Shown piece after piece: positions 32,057 to 39,600 of a stretch of DNA of 43,267 bases. The notes under the pieces were generated by a model. It was not told the origin of the DNA. It saw only the letters and a list, made by a program, of their open reading frames with translations, and ran no database searches. Each line of letters opens with the position of its first letter. The stretch's first letter is position 1. The translations under genes and the position numbers were made by a program. Source of the DNA: CAXMPK01 sp964195405 (lineage in GTDB: Bacteria > Actinomycetota > Acidimicrobiia > Spongiisociales > ZC4RG35); the NCBI GenBank assembly GCA_964195405.1, contig CAXMPK010000265.1:1-43267 (forward strand), given 5' to 3'.

Positions 32057-33705
32057 CCCTGCTGAGGACACGCTGGTTGGGCCGGCTTCCGTACACCGAG
32101 GGGTGGGACCTGCAACGGGCCTTTCATGAGGGGCGAGTGGAGCGTCGAACGGCCGACGACTACCTGCTCCTGGTGGAACATCCGCCCGTCTTCACGATCG
32201 GTCGCAACGGCGACGCCGGAAATCTGCTCGTCGACCGCGAGGAGGTGACGGCGAAAGGGGCCGAGGTTCACCATGTCGACCGTGGTGGCGACATCACCTT
32301 CCACGGACCCGGTCAGCTGGTCGGCTACCCCATTCTGAAGCTAGACGACCCCACGCAGATCGTGCCTTATGTCCGCCGCTTGGAGGAAGTGCTGATCCGC
32401 ACCCTTGCCCACTTCGATGTCGAAGGCTGGGTCGAGGATGGCTACACGGGCGTGTGGACCGAGAAGGGCAAAGTGGCCGCCATCGGGGTTCGTGTTTCCC
32501 GGAAAGTGACAATGCACGGTTTCGCCCTCAACCTTCATCCGGATATGGACTATTTCTCCATGATGAACCCGTGTGGGATCTCCGATCGCGAGGTCACGAC
32601 ACTCTCCGAGTTGACAGGCCGCAAGGTGACTTTGGAGGAGGCCGTCGAGGTTATCGCTCCCCATTTTGAGCAAGTATTTGGCTATCACCAATCGGAAATC
32701 CGACTGGCTGCATTCGTTCGCGGTCAGGGAAAAGAGTCATCTTTTGAGGTCGACCGGCTTCTCGAGGCAGGGACCTTTTCCCCGGAGAAGCGGTCGGAAG
32801 AACCGGTGCTGGTCAACGGGCGTCTTCCAGGTGAGCCGGTCCGCCCTGAATGGATGAGAGTGACCGCCCGGATGGACTCGGAATATCTCGAGCTCAAGAA
32901 GCTGATGCGCGGGCTGGAGCTGAACACAGTTTGCGAGGAGGCCAACTGCCCCAACATCTACGAATGCTGGGGAATGGGCACGGCGACGCTGATGATCCTC
33001 GGTGACAAATGCACCAGGGCTTGCTCGTTCTGCAACGTCAACACCGGCAAGCCGACCGAATTCGACATCTTCGAGCCGTTCCGGGCGGCCGAGGCCATCC
33101 AAAAGATGAATCTGAAACACGCTGTGATCACATCGGTCAACCGCGATGATCTCGCTGACGGAGGTTCGGGAATCTTTGCCCAAACGATCACTGAGACTCG
33201 CCGCCGATCCCCAAGCACCGAGATCGAAGTTCTGATCCCGGACTTCAAGGGTGATCGTGAGGCCCTGCAAACTGTCATGGACGCCCGTCCCGAGGTGCTC
33301 AACCACAACACCGAGACCGTGCTCAGGCTGCAACGGGATATCAGGACGTCAGCCAGTTATGGGCGCTCGCTTGCGCTGCTGTGGAGGGCAAAGCAGATGT
33401 ATCGGGAAGGTGTGAACAAGTCCGGTCTGATAGTGGGGATGGGGGAAACCCGGGAAGAAGTGCTGGCGACTCTCGCCGACATGCGAGCCATCGGAATCGA
33501 CATCATCACAATTGGCCAGTACCTGCGCCCCACAGCAAGACATCGTCCCATCCACCGCTATGTCCGTCCCGAGGAGTTCGCCGAGTACAAGATGTTCGGT
33601 GAGGGGATGGGGATCCCCCATGTGGAATCGGGTCCATTGGTGCGTTCCAGTTATCACGCCAAAGAGAGTCGGGAAGCTGTCCAAGTTTCCATCGGGAACC
33701 AGTAG
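32053..33705 (+). CDS. lipB-lipA: Fused octanoyltransferase-lipoyl synthase (LipB-LipA)
   Basis: This is one 550-residue polypeptide. LipB domain about 1-215: RGGDITFHGPGQLVGYP, catalytic Lys140 in KGKVAAIGVRV and catalytic Cys174 in MNPCGISDREVTTL. A linker of about 30 residues follows. LipA domain about 250-545: the auxiliary cluster cysteines 294, 299 and 305 (CX4CX5C), the radical-SAM cysteines 320, 324 and 327 (CX3CX2C), and the C-terminal RSSY at 531-534. All catalytic residues of both enzymes are present. It would transfer octanoate from acyl carrier protein to E2 and insert the two sulfurs. GTG start overlaps the E2 stop (GTGA). Confidence 0.93.
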   Translation: MTLLRTRWLGRLPYTEGWDLQRAFHEGRVERRTADDYLLLVEHPPVFTIGRNGDAGNLLVDREEVTAKGAEVHHVDRGGDITFHGPGQLVGYPILKLDDPTQIVPYVRRLEEVLIRTLAHFDVEGWVEDGYTGVWTEKGKVAAIGVRVSRKVTMHGFALNLHPDMDYFSMMNPCGISDREVTTLSELTGRKVTLEEAVEVIAPHFEQVFGYHQSEIRLAAFVRGQGKESSFEVDRLLEAGTFSPEKRSEEPVLVNGRLPGEPVRPEWMRVTARMDSEYLELKKLMRGLELNTVCEEANCPNIYECWGMGTATLMILGDKCTRACSFCNVNTGKPTEFDIFEPFRAAEAIQKMNLKHAVITSVNRDDLADGGSGIFAQTITETRRRSPSTEIEVLIPDFKGDREALQTVMDARPEVLNHNTETVLRLQRDIRTSASYGRSLALLWRAKQMYREGVNKSGLIVGMGETREEVLATLADMRAIGIDIITIGQYLRPTARHRPIHRYVRPEEFAEYKMFGEGMGIPHVESGPLVRSSYHAKESREAVQVSIGNQ

Positions 33706-33726
33706 AGGGGCTCTGCACGGGTCGTT

Positions 33727-33748
33727 TGTCATCGTGGCTGCGATGACA
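33727..33748 (+). terminator. Possible stem-loop after the lipoate operon
   Basis: TGTCATCG and CGATGACA form an eight-base-pair stem with a six-base loop, 22 bases after the LipB-LipA stop. No T-run follows, so termination is only a suggestion. The rest of the 148-base gap before the next gene shows no clear gene. Confidence 0.35.
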
Positions 33749-33853
33749 GGTGTCGTCTTGACAACACTCCGAAGTCGGCGGACACCCGATGTGGGCCGTG
33801 CCGAAGGTGGGTGACAGTGTCCAGAGGGATGTCTAATTGAAAGTGGTGGTCTG

Positions 33854-34942
33854 ATGGGGTTCGACTACAAGGGTCGGATACGTCGGCTTCAGACGTCGAT
33901 GACCGAACGGGGTGTGGATGTGGTCCTGCTCTCTGTCGGTGCTGACTTGCCTTATTTCATCGGGTATGAAGCGATGCAAACCGAGCGCTTGACCGTGCTC
34001 GTGGTCAGACAGAAGCACGAGCCAGTGCTGTTTGTACCCGCTCTCGAGGCGCCACGAGTCGATCCGGGTGAGTTCGAGGTGATTGGTTGGGCTGACACTG
34101 ATGATCCGTTGGTCTTCGCATCTGGCGTCGGGGGGTCTCCGTCGACAGTCGCTGTTGGCAATCAAATGTGGGCCACGTTTCTCGTCGACTTCCAAAGACT
34201 TTGGCCTCAAGCGTCCTGGATGAGCGCATCGAATCTGACCAGCGAGCTGAGGATGCGAAAAGAGCCGGCCGAGATCGAACTTCTCCGTCTTGCCGGCAAT
34301 GGCGTTGATCGGGTGATGTCCAGAATTCCGGCTGAGGTTCGGTTCGGCGGGCGGACGGAACGAGAAGTGAGCCGCCAGCTGCTAGAGATGACGATTGAAG
34401 AAGGTCATGACGTGGCGGAATTTGCCATCGTGGCATCTGGGCCAAACGGGGCTTCGCCACATCACGGTGCAGGCGAGCGTGTTATGCGCGAAGGTGATCT
34501 TGTTGTTTGCGACTACGGCGGACGCGTGGGCGGCTATTTCTCTGACTCCACCAGGACTTTCTCGGTTGGCGAACCGTCACAGCACCAGATGGAGGTGCAC
34601 TCGGTTGTACTGGCGGCCAACAAAGCTGGTCGTGCCGCGGTCGCTCCCGGTGTGACGTGTGAGGATATCGACCGAGCCACCCGCAATGTGGTCGATGAGG
34701 CCGGCTACGGGCAGTCTTTCATCCATCGCACTGGCCACGGAATCGGACTTGAGGTACACGAGCACCCCTACATCGTCGAGGGCAATCATCAGATGTTGGA
34801 GCCGGGCATGACCTTTTCGGTGGAGCCGGGGATATACCTTCCCGATCAATGTGGTGTCAGAATCGAAGACATAGTGGCAGCGACTGAAACGACCGCAGAC
34901 TCTCTCAATCGGTCATCGAGAGCGCTCGGAGTAGTTGAGTGA
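33854..34942 (+). CDS. M24-family metallopeptidase (Xaa-Pro dipeptidase-like)
   Basis: This 362-residue protein has a creatinase-like N-terminal domain (about 1-125) and a pita-bread catalytic domain. The five metal ligands are in CDYGG (Asp), FSDSTRTF (Asp), HRTGHGIGLEVHE (His), SVEPGIYLP (Glu) and GVRIEDIV (Glu). Length and order match Xaa-Pro dipeptidases, which cleave a residue in front of proline. No signal is present, so it is cytosolic. GGTGG shortly before the ATG may be the ribosome site. It converges with the SLH-protein operon, six bases away. Confidence 0.9.
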   Translation: MGFDYKGRIRRLQTSMTERGVDVVLLSVGADLPYFIGYEAMQTERLTVLVVRQKHEPVLFVPALEAPRVDPGEFEVIGWADTDDPLVFASGVGGSPSTVAVGNQMWATFLVDFQRLWPQASWMSASNLTSELRMRKEPAEIELLRLAGNGVDRVMSRIPAEVRFGGRTEREVSRQLLEMTIEEGHDVAEFAIVASGPNGASPHHGAGERVMREGDLVVCDYGGRVGGYFSDSTRTFSVGEPSQHQMEVHSVVLAANKAGRAAVAPGVTCEDIDRATRNVVDEAGYGQSFIHRTGHGIGLEVHEHPYIVEGNHQMLEPGMTFSVEPGIYLPDQCGVRIEDIVAATETTADSLNRSSRALGVVE

Positions 34943-34948
34943 ACGGTG

Positions 34949-35950
34949 CTATCCGGCCCGGATCGTCACGGTCGTCTTCTGAATTTGCAGGCTGGCCCAA
35001 TACCAGGTGCCGACCAGCGTGTATGTCCCGGCCGTGAAGGAAAAGGGATGCTCCCAACGTCGAAAAGCAAAATTCCCTTCCTCTGAAACTGGCAGGCTGA
35101 CGAGTTCTTGCCCGGACCCGTCGAGGGTGAGGGTGAACCTGGTTCCGCTGCCGTTGAGTTCCGCCGTCTCCTCGACGGTGGCCGGCAACACCTGAAACAG
35201 CCCTTCCCTAATTAGGTAGGGCCGTTGGGCATCCACATCCACTGTCAGACTGCAGGTCTCACCAGTCCCTGAGCAGTTCAGCGCTGGTTGATCTCCGATA
35301 GAGATTTGGATGACGCTGGAGGGGAGAGCGAGGCTTCGCCGGAGAAAAGCAGCCATCTCACCGCGGGTCACCGCACCCAGTGGGCAATAGGTGGGTGTTG
35401 GCTGAAGACTGCATCCCTTGGTGATTCCGGCGTCGGCGATGGCGTTGATGTCGTCTTCGAAGAGGGAGTTGTCGTCGTCGGTGAACCAGTTCGTTGCTGA
35501 GACCGGAAGACTCTGGGCTCGGCGGAGGAACGCGGCCATCTCGCCTCTGGTGACGTTGGCTGCAGGGCAAAAGAGATTGGTCGCTTGCGGATCGCAACCT
35601 CTGGTGATTCCGGCGTCGGCGATGGCGTTGATGTCGTCTTCGAAGAGGGAGTTGTCGTCGTCGGTGAACCAGTTCTTTGCTGAGATGGGAAGCCCCAGGG
35701 CCCGGCGGAGGAACGCCGCCATTTCCCCACGGGTGATATGGCTGTCGGGGCAGAATCGGGTGCCGGCGCTATCACATCCTCTGGTGATCCCAGCTTCGGC
35801 GATGGCATCGATGTCATCTTCAAAAGGCGAGTTGTTGTCGTCGATGAAGAATCCGTCGATCACTATCCCGGCGGCGGGCCCGGCAAAGACCACAGTCAGA
35901 CCTATGGCGATGACAGCCGCGCCTACGCCGATGGCCCAGCGTTGCTTCAA
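34949..35950 (-). CDS. SLH-repeat surface protein
   Basis: This 333-residue protein has a signal peptide at about 1-30 (MKQRWAIGVGAAVIAIGL onward). Three SLH-like repeats follow at about 33-210, each with a DDNxSxFEDDI start, INAIADAGITRGC, a CP motif and VTRGEMAAFLRRA. A beta-rich domain of about 120 residues with one cysteine pair (NCSGTGETCSL) ends the protein. SLH repeats bind cell-wall polymers, so it is probably displayed on the surface. Each repeat carries two cysteines that could form a disulfide. It is the last gene of the mau-like operon and its start overlaps the gene before it. Confidence 0.85.
   Translation of the reverse strand: MKQRWAIGVGAAVIAIGLTVVFAGPAAGIVIDGFFIDDNNSPFEDDIDAIAEAGITRGCDSAGTRFCPDSHITRGEMAAFLRRALGLPISAKNWFTDDDNSLFEDDINAIADAGITRGCDPQATNLFCPAANVTRGEMAAFLRRAQSLPVSATNWFTDDDNSLFEDDINAIADAGITKGCSLQPTPTYCPLGAVTRGEMAAFLRRSLALPSSVIQISIGDQPALNCSGTGETCSLTVDVDAQRPYLIREGLFQVLPATVEETAELNGSGTRFTLTLDGSGQELVSLPVSEEGNFAFRRWEHPFSFTAGTYTLVGTWYWASLQIQKTTVTIRAG
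35419..35492 (-). repeat. Identical 74-base intragenic repeat, copy A
   Basis: This stretch, coding part of SLH repeat 3 of the surface protein, is identical base for base to 35602-35675, which codes the same part of repeat 2, while the DNA between them differs. It indicates recent unequal exchange or gene conversion between repeats. Confidence 0.85.
35602..35675 (-). repeat. Identical 74-base intragenic repeat, copy B
   Basis: Partner of the copy at 35419-35492, offset by 183 bases, which is 61 codons or one SLH repeat. The reading frame is kept, so gain or loss of a whole repeat by recombination would not disrupt the protein. Confidence 0.85.
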
Positions 35951-36405
35951 GTCAATTCCAGGGTCATGAGGACAGGATTCACCTTCGCTACCAGGTCGAC
36001 CCGATCAATATGGGAGCCGAGCACCACGTAGACGCAGAATGCCCGGCCCTTGTGGCTGAAGAACCTCTGAAGGCCACTCTGCCCGGGGATAGCTCTTTGC
36101 AGGGCAGACCGGTCGAAATCCTGCGGCTTCAGGGGATGGGGGATGCCATGAGAGGCGAATGGCTGCGTGCTTGCGGCCTCGGGCCCATACTCAAAAAGCA
36201 CAATCAGGACGTCGTCGGATTCCATTAGCTCGACGGCGTCTGCGCCGAAGGAGGCATCTTCAGCAGGAAGCGGAAAGGTGCCGAGATGAACCACTGTCGG
36301 CTCTCTAGCCCCGCTGGGAAGAAGCCGGAACCCCCCTCCGGTGGCCGCCACTTCCCAACCGGGTGGCACATCAAACGAGATTCCAGCGTGGCGCAGGAGA
36401 CTCAC
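35947..36405 (-). CDS. Hypothetical protein of the mau-like operon
   Basis: This 152-residue protein has no signal peptide or membrane helix. It starts RHAGISFDVPPGWEVA, a phrase common in small beta-barrel lipid- or stress-related proteins of actinobacteria (PsbP/Mog1-like folds often start this way), and contains one cysteine near residue 128. No firm family was recognised. It overlaps both neighbours by ATGA and is thus co-translated with the membrane and surface proteins. Confidence 0.65.
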   Translation of the reverse strand: MSLLRHAGISFDVPPGWEVAATGGGFRLLPSGAREPTVVHLGTFPLPAEDASFGADAVELMESDDVLIVLFEYGPEAASTQPFASHGIPHPLKPQDFDRSALQRAIPGQSGLQRFFSHKGRAFCVYVVLGSHIDRVDLVAKVNPVLMTLELT

Positions 36406-36989
36406 AGCAACACTCCCACGATCGCAAGCACCCCAATCCCGGCGGACACGACAGCTGCGCTACGTCGCAACGCCGGACCCAGATCGGCCATACGTCGGTG
36501 GAATGACGTCAATCTCGATGGGCGGTCGATACGGACAGCGAGAATGATCGCCAGAGACCTTCCCATCCCAAAGATGCCACCAACCAATGCTCCGAGAGTC
36601 GCGGACGCCGTGAACAGCTCGGCGGCGAGTGTCGAGTAGATCCCCCAGGTGACGATAAAGGTGAAGATCCCGGCACCGAGTTGCATTCCAAAGGCTCCGC
36701 CATAAACCCATCCGCGGTAGTGACCGATCCAGTTTTCGTTTACCTGACGGGTACTTCCGACGGGCTTCACCCGCAACAAGTCGAGAACCCCACCCACGAT
36801 CACAACACCGGCGGTGATGGCCAGTCGGGTCGTTGGATCAATAGCTGATAGCAGCCTTTGGCCTGCCAACCCGAGGACTCCGCCCACTGTTGCGCCCGAC
36901 AAGATGGCGCCGAGAGTGAATGCCGAGACCGTGATCCACCATTTGTGGTTGCGTGCCCGCTCGCCGAGCGGGTGGATGCTCGAGAGCAT
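36402..36989 (-). CDS. Integral membrane protein of the mau-like operon
   Basis: This 195-residue protein has about five membrane helices (about 18-42, 56-72, 93-118, 126-147 and 174-195). Glycine-rich helix faces (GALVGGIFGMGRS) recall CcdA/DsbD/MauF-type electron carriers, but it contains no cysteine, so it cannot itself relay disulfides. It could be a structural or transport partner of the MauE/MauD-like pair. The ATG has a GAGGTGA site upstream. No certain family assignment. Confidence 0.65.
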   Translation of the reverse strand: MLSSIHPLGERARNHKWWITVSAFTLGAILSGATVGGVLGLAGQRLLSAIDPTTRLAITAGVVIVGGVLDLLRVKPVGSTRQVNENWIGHYRGWVYGGAFGMQLGAGIFTFIVTWGIYSTLAAELFTASATLGALVGGIFGMGRSLAIILAVRIDRPSRLTSFHRRMADLGPALRRSAAVVSAGIGVLAIVGVLL

Positions 36990-36998
36990 CGACTCACC

Positions 36999-37070
36999 TC
37001 AGGGTGACCAAGTGGATCGGATGGCCGCAATAAGAGCGACCAGCATTGCGAGAACAAGTTGGGCGGTCAT
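36999..37070 (-). CDS. Twenty-three-residue membrane peptide
   Basis: This short ORF fills the only gap in the operon. ATG 37070 overlaps the stop of the MauD-like gene (ATGA), and its stop is nine bases before the next start. The peptide has one short hydrophobic helix (TAQLVLAMLVALIAAI) and a short polar tail. Its exact overlap and membrane character favour a real small protein, though a coupling leader is possible. Confidence 0.45.
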   Translation of the reverse strand: MTAQLVLAMLVALIAAIRSTWSP

Positions 37071-37759
37071 TGGTCGAGGGGGTTCTCGTGGAGTGTGGGG
37101 TCACCTGGCTCGATGCCCGACTCGGCTAGCCGGGAATCGATGTGGAGGTGGCGTTCTTCGGTGTTGAGCTGTCTTGGGTGCCGAGCGTCCGCGGCCGACT
37201 CTCGGAACATTCCCAATAGACGGTCCCAGCTTGATGCCGAGCCCTCTCCCAGTACTCGGGCCTCCCCATCCAGATGGAGGAAATATGGGGTGAGGGGAAC
37301 CCGGAAGAGATCCCAGACATCGTCGGACATCACAAGGGGAATCGCTTTGGGAGCGAGTTCGGAGATACGGCTGGGAGACTCGCCGGCCGGACCCTTGGTG
37401 ACGATCACAACCCTGGTTTCCGGGATAGGCAGCTCAAAGTCGCCGCTCAGCTCCTCCCAGAAAATCTGACAGGAGGCGCATCCCGAAGAGAGAAAAGCGA
37501 TGAGCGTGCCGCCACGACCGTGTTCGAGTGTCACCACCCGAGCCGACCCCTGGGGATCGACACCGCTGAGTTGGGTGATCGGCGCCTTCTCCAAGCCGAT
37601 GCCTTTCGGGTTCGCTGACTCGATTCGGGTGAGGCCGCTTTCGTCTGCTCCCAGCCGATCCAACTGTCGGAGGATCTCCGCATGACTCTTGAGCAGGCCA
37701 GCCACCAGGATCAGAAGCAAGAGAATCACGACGGCTTCAATGACCACGACTGCAGTCAT
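37067..37759 (-). CDS. MauD-like membrane-anchored thioredoxin-fold protein
   Basis: This protein has 230 residues from ATG 37759, overlapping the preceding stop. The frame is open to 37876 only as shadow. An N-terminal membrane helix (about 3-23) is followed by a thioredoxin-like domain with LIAFLSSGCASCQIFW (Cys94, Cys97) and a cis-Pro region in FRVPLTPYFLHLDG. The topology and SxxCxxC setting match MauD/TlpA proteins, which handle disulfides outside the membrane. Adjacent to a 20-cysteine exported protein and a MauE-like partner, its role is most likely disulfide formation or isomerisation in that protein (inference). Confidence 0.8.
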   Translation of the reverse strand: MTAVVVIEAVVILLLLILVAGLLKSHAEILRQLDRLGADESGLTRIESANPKGIGLEKAPITQLSGVDPQGSARVVTLEHGRGGTLIAFLSSGCASCQIFWEELSGDFELPIPETRVVIVTKGPAGESPSRISELAPKAIPLVMSDDVWDLFRVPLTPYFLHLDGEARVLGEGSASSWDRLLGMFRESAADARHPRQLNTEERHLHIDSRLAESGIEPGDPTLHENPLDQ

Positions 37760-39084
37760 CAGAGGATCCTCCCGCCGGTCACAGGGGTGCCTTGGGGACT
37801 CCCAAAGCTGAAGGTGGCGTCGGCTTGTCCGGCGGAGAGAGCGTTGCGAATGTGCCACGTCCCAGAGGTGAACCACCCCACTCCGGTGAAGCCGTTTCCA
37901 GTCCAGTCGCCGGTGACCGGGATTCCCGAACCCGTGAAGGAGAAGTCAAATGAGGCTGGCCCGCCTGATGCCGAAGTCCTCAGCATCCAGCGGCCCTGCC
38001 GAACCATGCCGATGGACGTGAAGCCAGTGCCATCCCAGTCGCCGACAACAGGGATGTCGCCAGGCTCACCAAAGGTGAAGTCGTAATCGGGCGGACCGGC
38101 TCGATTGGAATTCTTGAGCATCCAGCGATTCCCTCGAACCACTCCAATGGTGTGAACCCCGGTGCCGTTCCAGTCGCCAACAACGGGAATGTCGCCGGAC
38201 CTGCCATACGCGATCAACAGGTCAGGCTCACCGGGGCCCTCGATCAACCGGAGGAGCCATTGGAGCGAGTCCTCAGAGCCGGCAACCCCGTGACGTGAAT
38301 TGCGAACCACACCAACGGTCCGGACTCCGGCATTGGAGAAGTCGCCCATTACTGGCACATCGCCCGGTCGCCCGAACATGAAAGATGAGGTCGAAGCTCC
38401 GCCGGCGAGTGAGTTGCCCAATTCCCAGTTGGCGCCATTGAGAACAGCAGGCCTGGCTGGATAGGGACCCTTCGGTCTGATGTCGGGGTGTAGGCCGGGA
38501 GCGTCGTGGCCGTACGTGACCTGGGCAACAGCATCGGTTTTGGCGCACGACGAATCCCACTCCCAAGGGGCAACGCAGGTGACTACCCGGCAGATAATCG
38601 GCCCCATGCAAGCGTGATGGTTGTTGCACTGCCCATAGCGGAAGCGGGTGCATCCCACCTTCCGCTCGCCGCAATTGTCGTGATTGCAACGGCATTCGAA
38701 GCTCGTGCAAGTGTGACCGCAGACTCCGCTCGCTCCGCACCCACATGAGCAACTACTCGAGTGGCAATCCATGTAGTACCGGCTCTTCCCCCCGCAGAAC
38801 TTGTTTCCCTCGGCGCGCCACCATCCGCCGATGAGGCTGCCGGGTGGGCAGGTGTTGACCTGATTGACGTTGACACAGAAGTCGGTCCAACCGTCGTTGC
38901 ATGCATCGAACGCTCGACAGTTGGACGGGAGGATGGCGGCTTGGGCCGTCACCGGTCGGAGTATGTAAGTGGCTGGTGCCACTACTAGGGCACTGCCTAC
39001 CAGTGCGGCCCGGCGCAAGAAACCTCTTCTGCTCGTTCGGGCGTCCAGAAACCGACTTGCCGCCCCCACGAGCCGGGTGCTCAT
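37759..39084 (-). CDS. Tat-exported Cys-rich protein: MauA-like domain plus propeller-like repeats
   Basis: This 441-residue protein has a twin-arginine signal TSRRGFLRRAAL at 17-28 with a cleavage-like AQA-A near 47-50. Residues 56-180 hold 20 cysteines in a pattern that recalls methylamine dehydrogenase light chain: CPPG at 79-82, Trp88-Trp89, then YYMDCHSSSCSCGC and RYGQC. The C-terminal part (about 215-441) has about five repeats of the form FGxPGDIPVVGDWDGTG then IGVVRxxRWMLR, similar to FG-GAP/VCBS beta-propeller units. The light-chain position of the second cofactor Trp appears to be Ile. It overlaps mauE-like and mauD-like genes. Probably a folded, disulfide-rich cell-surface or secreted protein. 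Confidence 0.75.
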   Translation of the reverse strand: MSTRLVGAASRFLDARTSRRGFLRRAALVGSALVVAPATYILRPVTAQAAILPSNCRAFDACNDGWTDFCVNVNQVNTCPPGSLIGGWWRAEGNKFCGGKSRYYMDCHSSSCSCGCGASGVCGHTCTSFECRCNHDNCGERKVGCTRFRYGQCNNHHACMGPIICRVVTCVAPWEWDSSCAKTDAVAQVTYGHDAPGLHPDIRPKGPYPARPAVLNGANWELGNSLAGGASTSSFMFGRPGDVPVMGDFSNAGVRTVGVVRNSRHGVAGSEDSLQWLLRLIEGPGEPDLLIAYGRSGDIPVVGDWNGTGVHTIGVVRGNRWMLKNSNRAGPPDYDFTFGEPGDIPVVGDWDGTGFTSIGMVRQGRWMLRTSASGGPASFDFSFTGSGIPVTGDWTGNGFTGVGWFTSGTWHIRNALSAGQADATFSFGSPQGTPVTGGRIL

Positions 39085-39593
39085 GAGCTCACCGTGTGCC
39101 TGAGTAGCTGGGGAAGACGAGCAAGGAGGAGATATGAGGCGTAAGCGCCAGACGCGGCAAAGACGGCGAAGAGGGCTATCTCGATCACGGTTGCATTGGT
39201 GAACAGCGGAGCGCTGCCCGACAGAGCCACCCAGGTCAAAGACACCGTGGCAGTGGCGTTGTAAGTGACGTGTATGAGACTCGGAGGGGTGTCCTCACGT
39301 CCAAAACACCCACAGCTCTGCACCGGGATCCGACCGCGGACCGCCACCAAAACAAAGATGGTGAACCCGGCATAAAGAGCGGCCGCAGGAATCAATGCGC
39401 CCCCGGTCCCAGCGGTCAGACCCAAAACGGCGGCAGCGAGCTCTACCACCCCGAGAGTCCTGGAAATTGAACGTGCGGAAGGCAAACCGGCAGCTCGAAG
39501 GGCCCCGACTGTCGGGTCCGGGTCCACCACCTTGGCGACTCCACTTGCGCCCAGCAACATCAAGGTGATGGCGGCAACTGCTTGTCCGAGCAC
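39081..39593 (-). CDS. MauE/DoxX-like redox-associated membrane protein
   Basis: This 170-residue protein has four membrane helices (about 4-20, 48-60, 66-85 and 128-160) and a CGCFG motif (Cys94, Cys96) just outside helix three, diagnostic of MauE proteins. MauE works with MauD in maturation of the many-disulfide light chain of methylamine dehydrogenase. GTG start at 39593 with a -10-like TACTCT seven bases upstream. It is the first gene of the operon, overlapping the Cys-rich protein gene by four bases. Confidence 0.85.
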   Translation of the reverse strand: MLGQAVAAITLMLLGASGVAKVVDPDPTVGALRAAGLPSARSISRTLGVVELAAAVLGLTAGTGGALIPAAALYAGFTIFVLVAVRGRIPVQSCGCFGREDTPPSLIHVTYNATATVSLTWVALSGSAPLFTNATVIEIALFAVFAASGAYASYLLLARLPQLLRHTVSS

Positions 39594-39600
39594 GGCGGGC

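Noticed and set aside
35323..35890. CRISPR-like array of regular repeats
   Set aside because: The repeats are in-frame coding units of about 61 codons for SLH domains, not short repeats with unique spacers, and no cas genes are present.
35418..35969. A 183-codon plus-strand ORF opposite the SLH gene
   Set aside because: It mirrors the repeated SLH coding sequence on the other strand. The open frame follows from the repeat composition, and there is no ribosome site.
34949..39593. A functional methylamine dehydrogenase locus
   Set aside because: Only MauE-, MauD- and light-chain-like genes are present. There is no large subunit, MauG or electron acceptor gene, and one cofactor Trp seems replaced.
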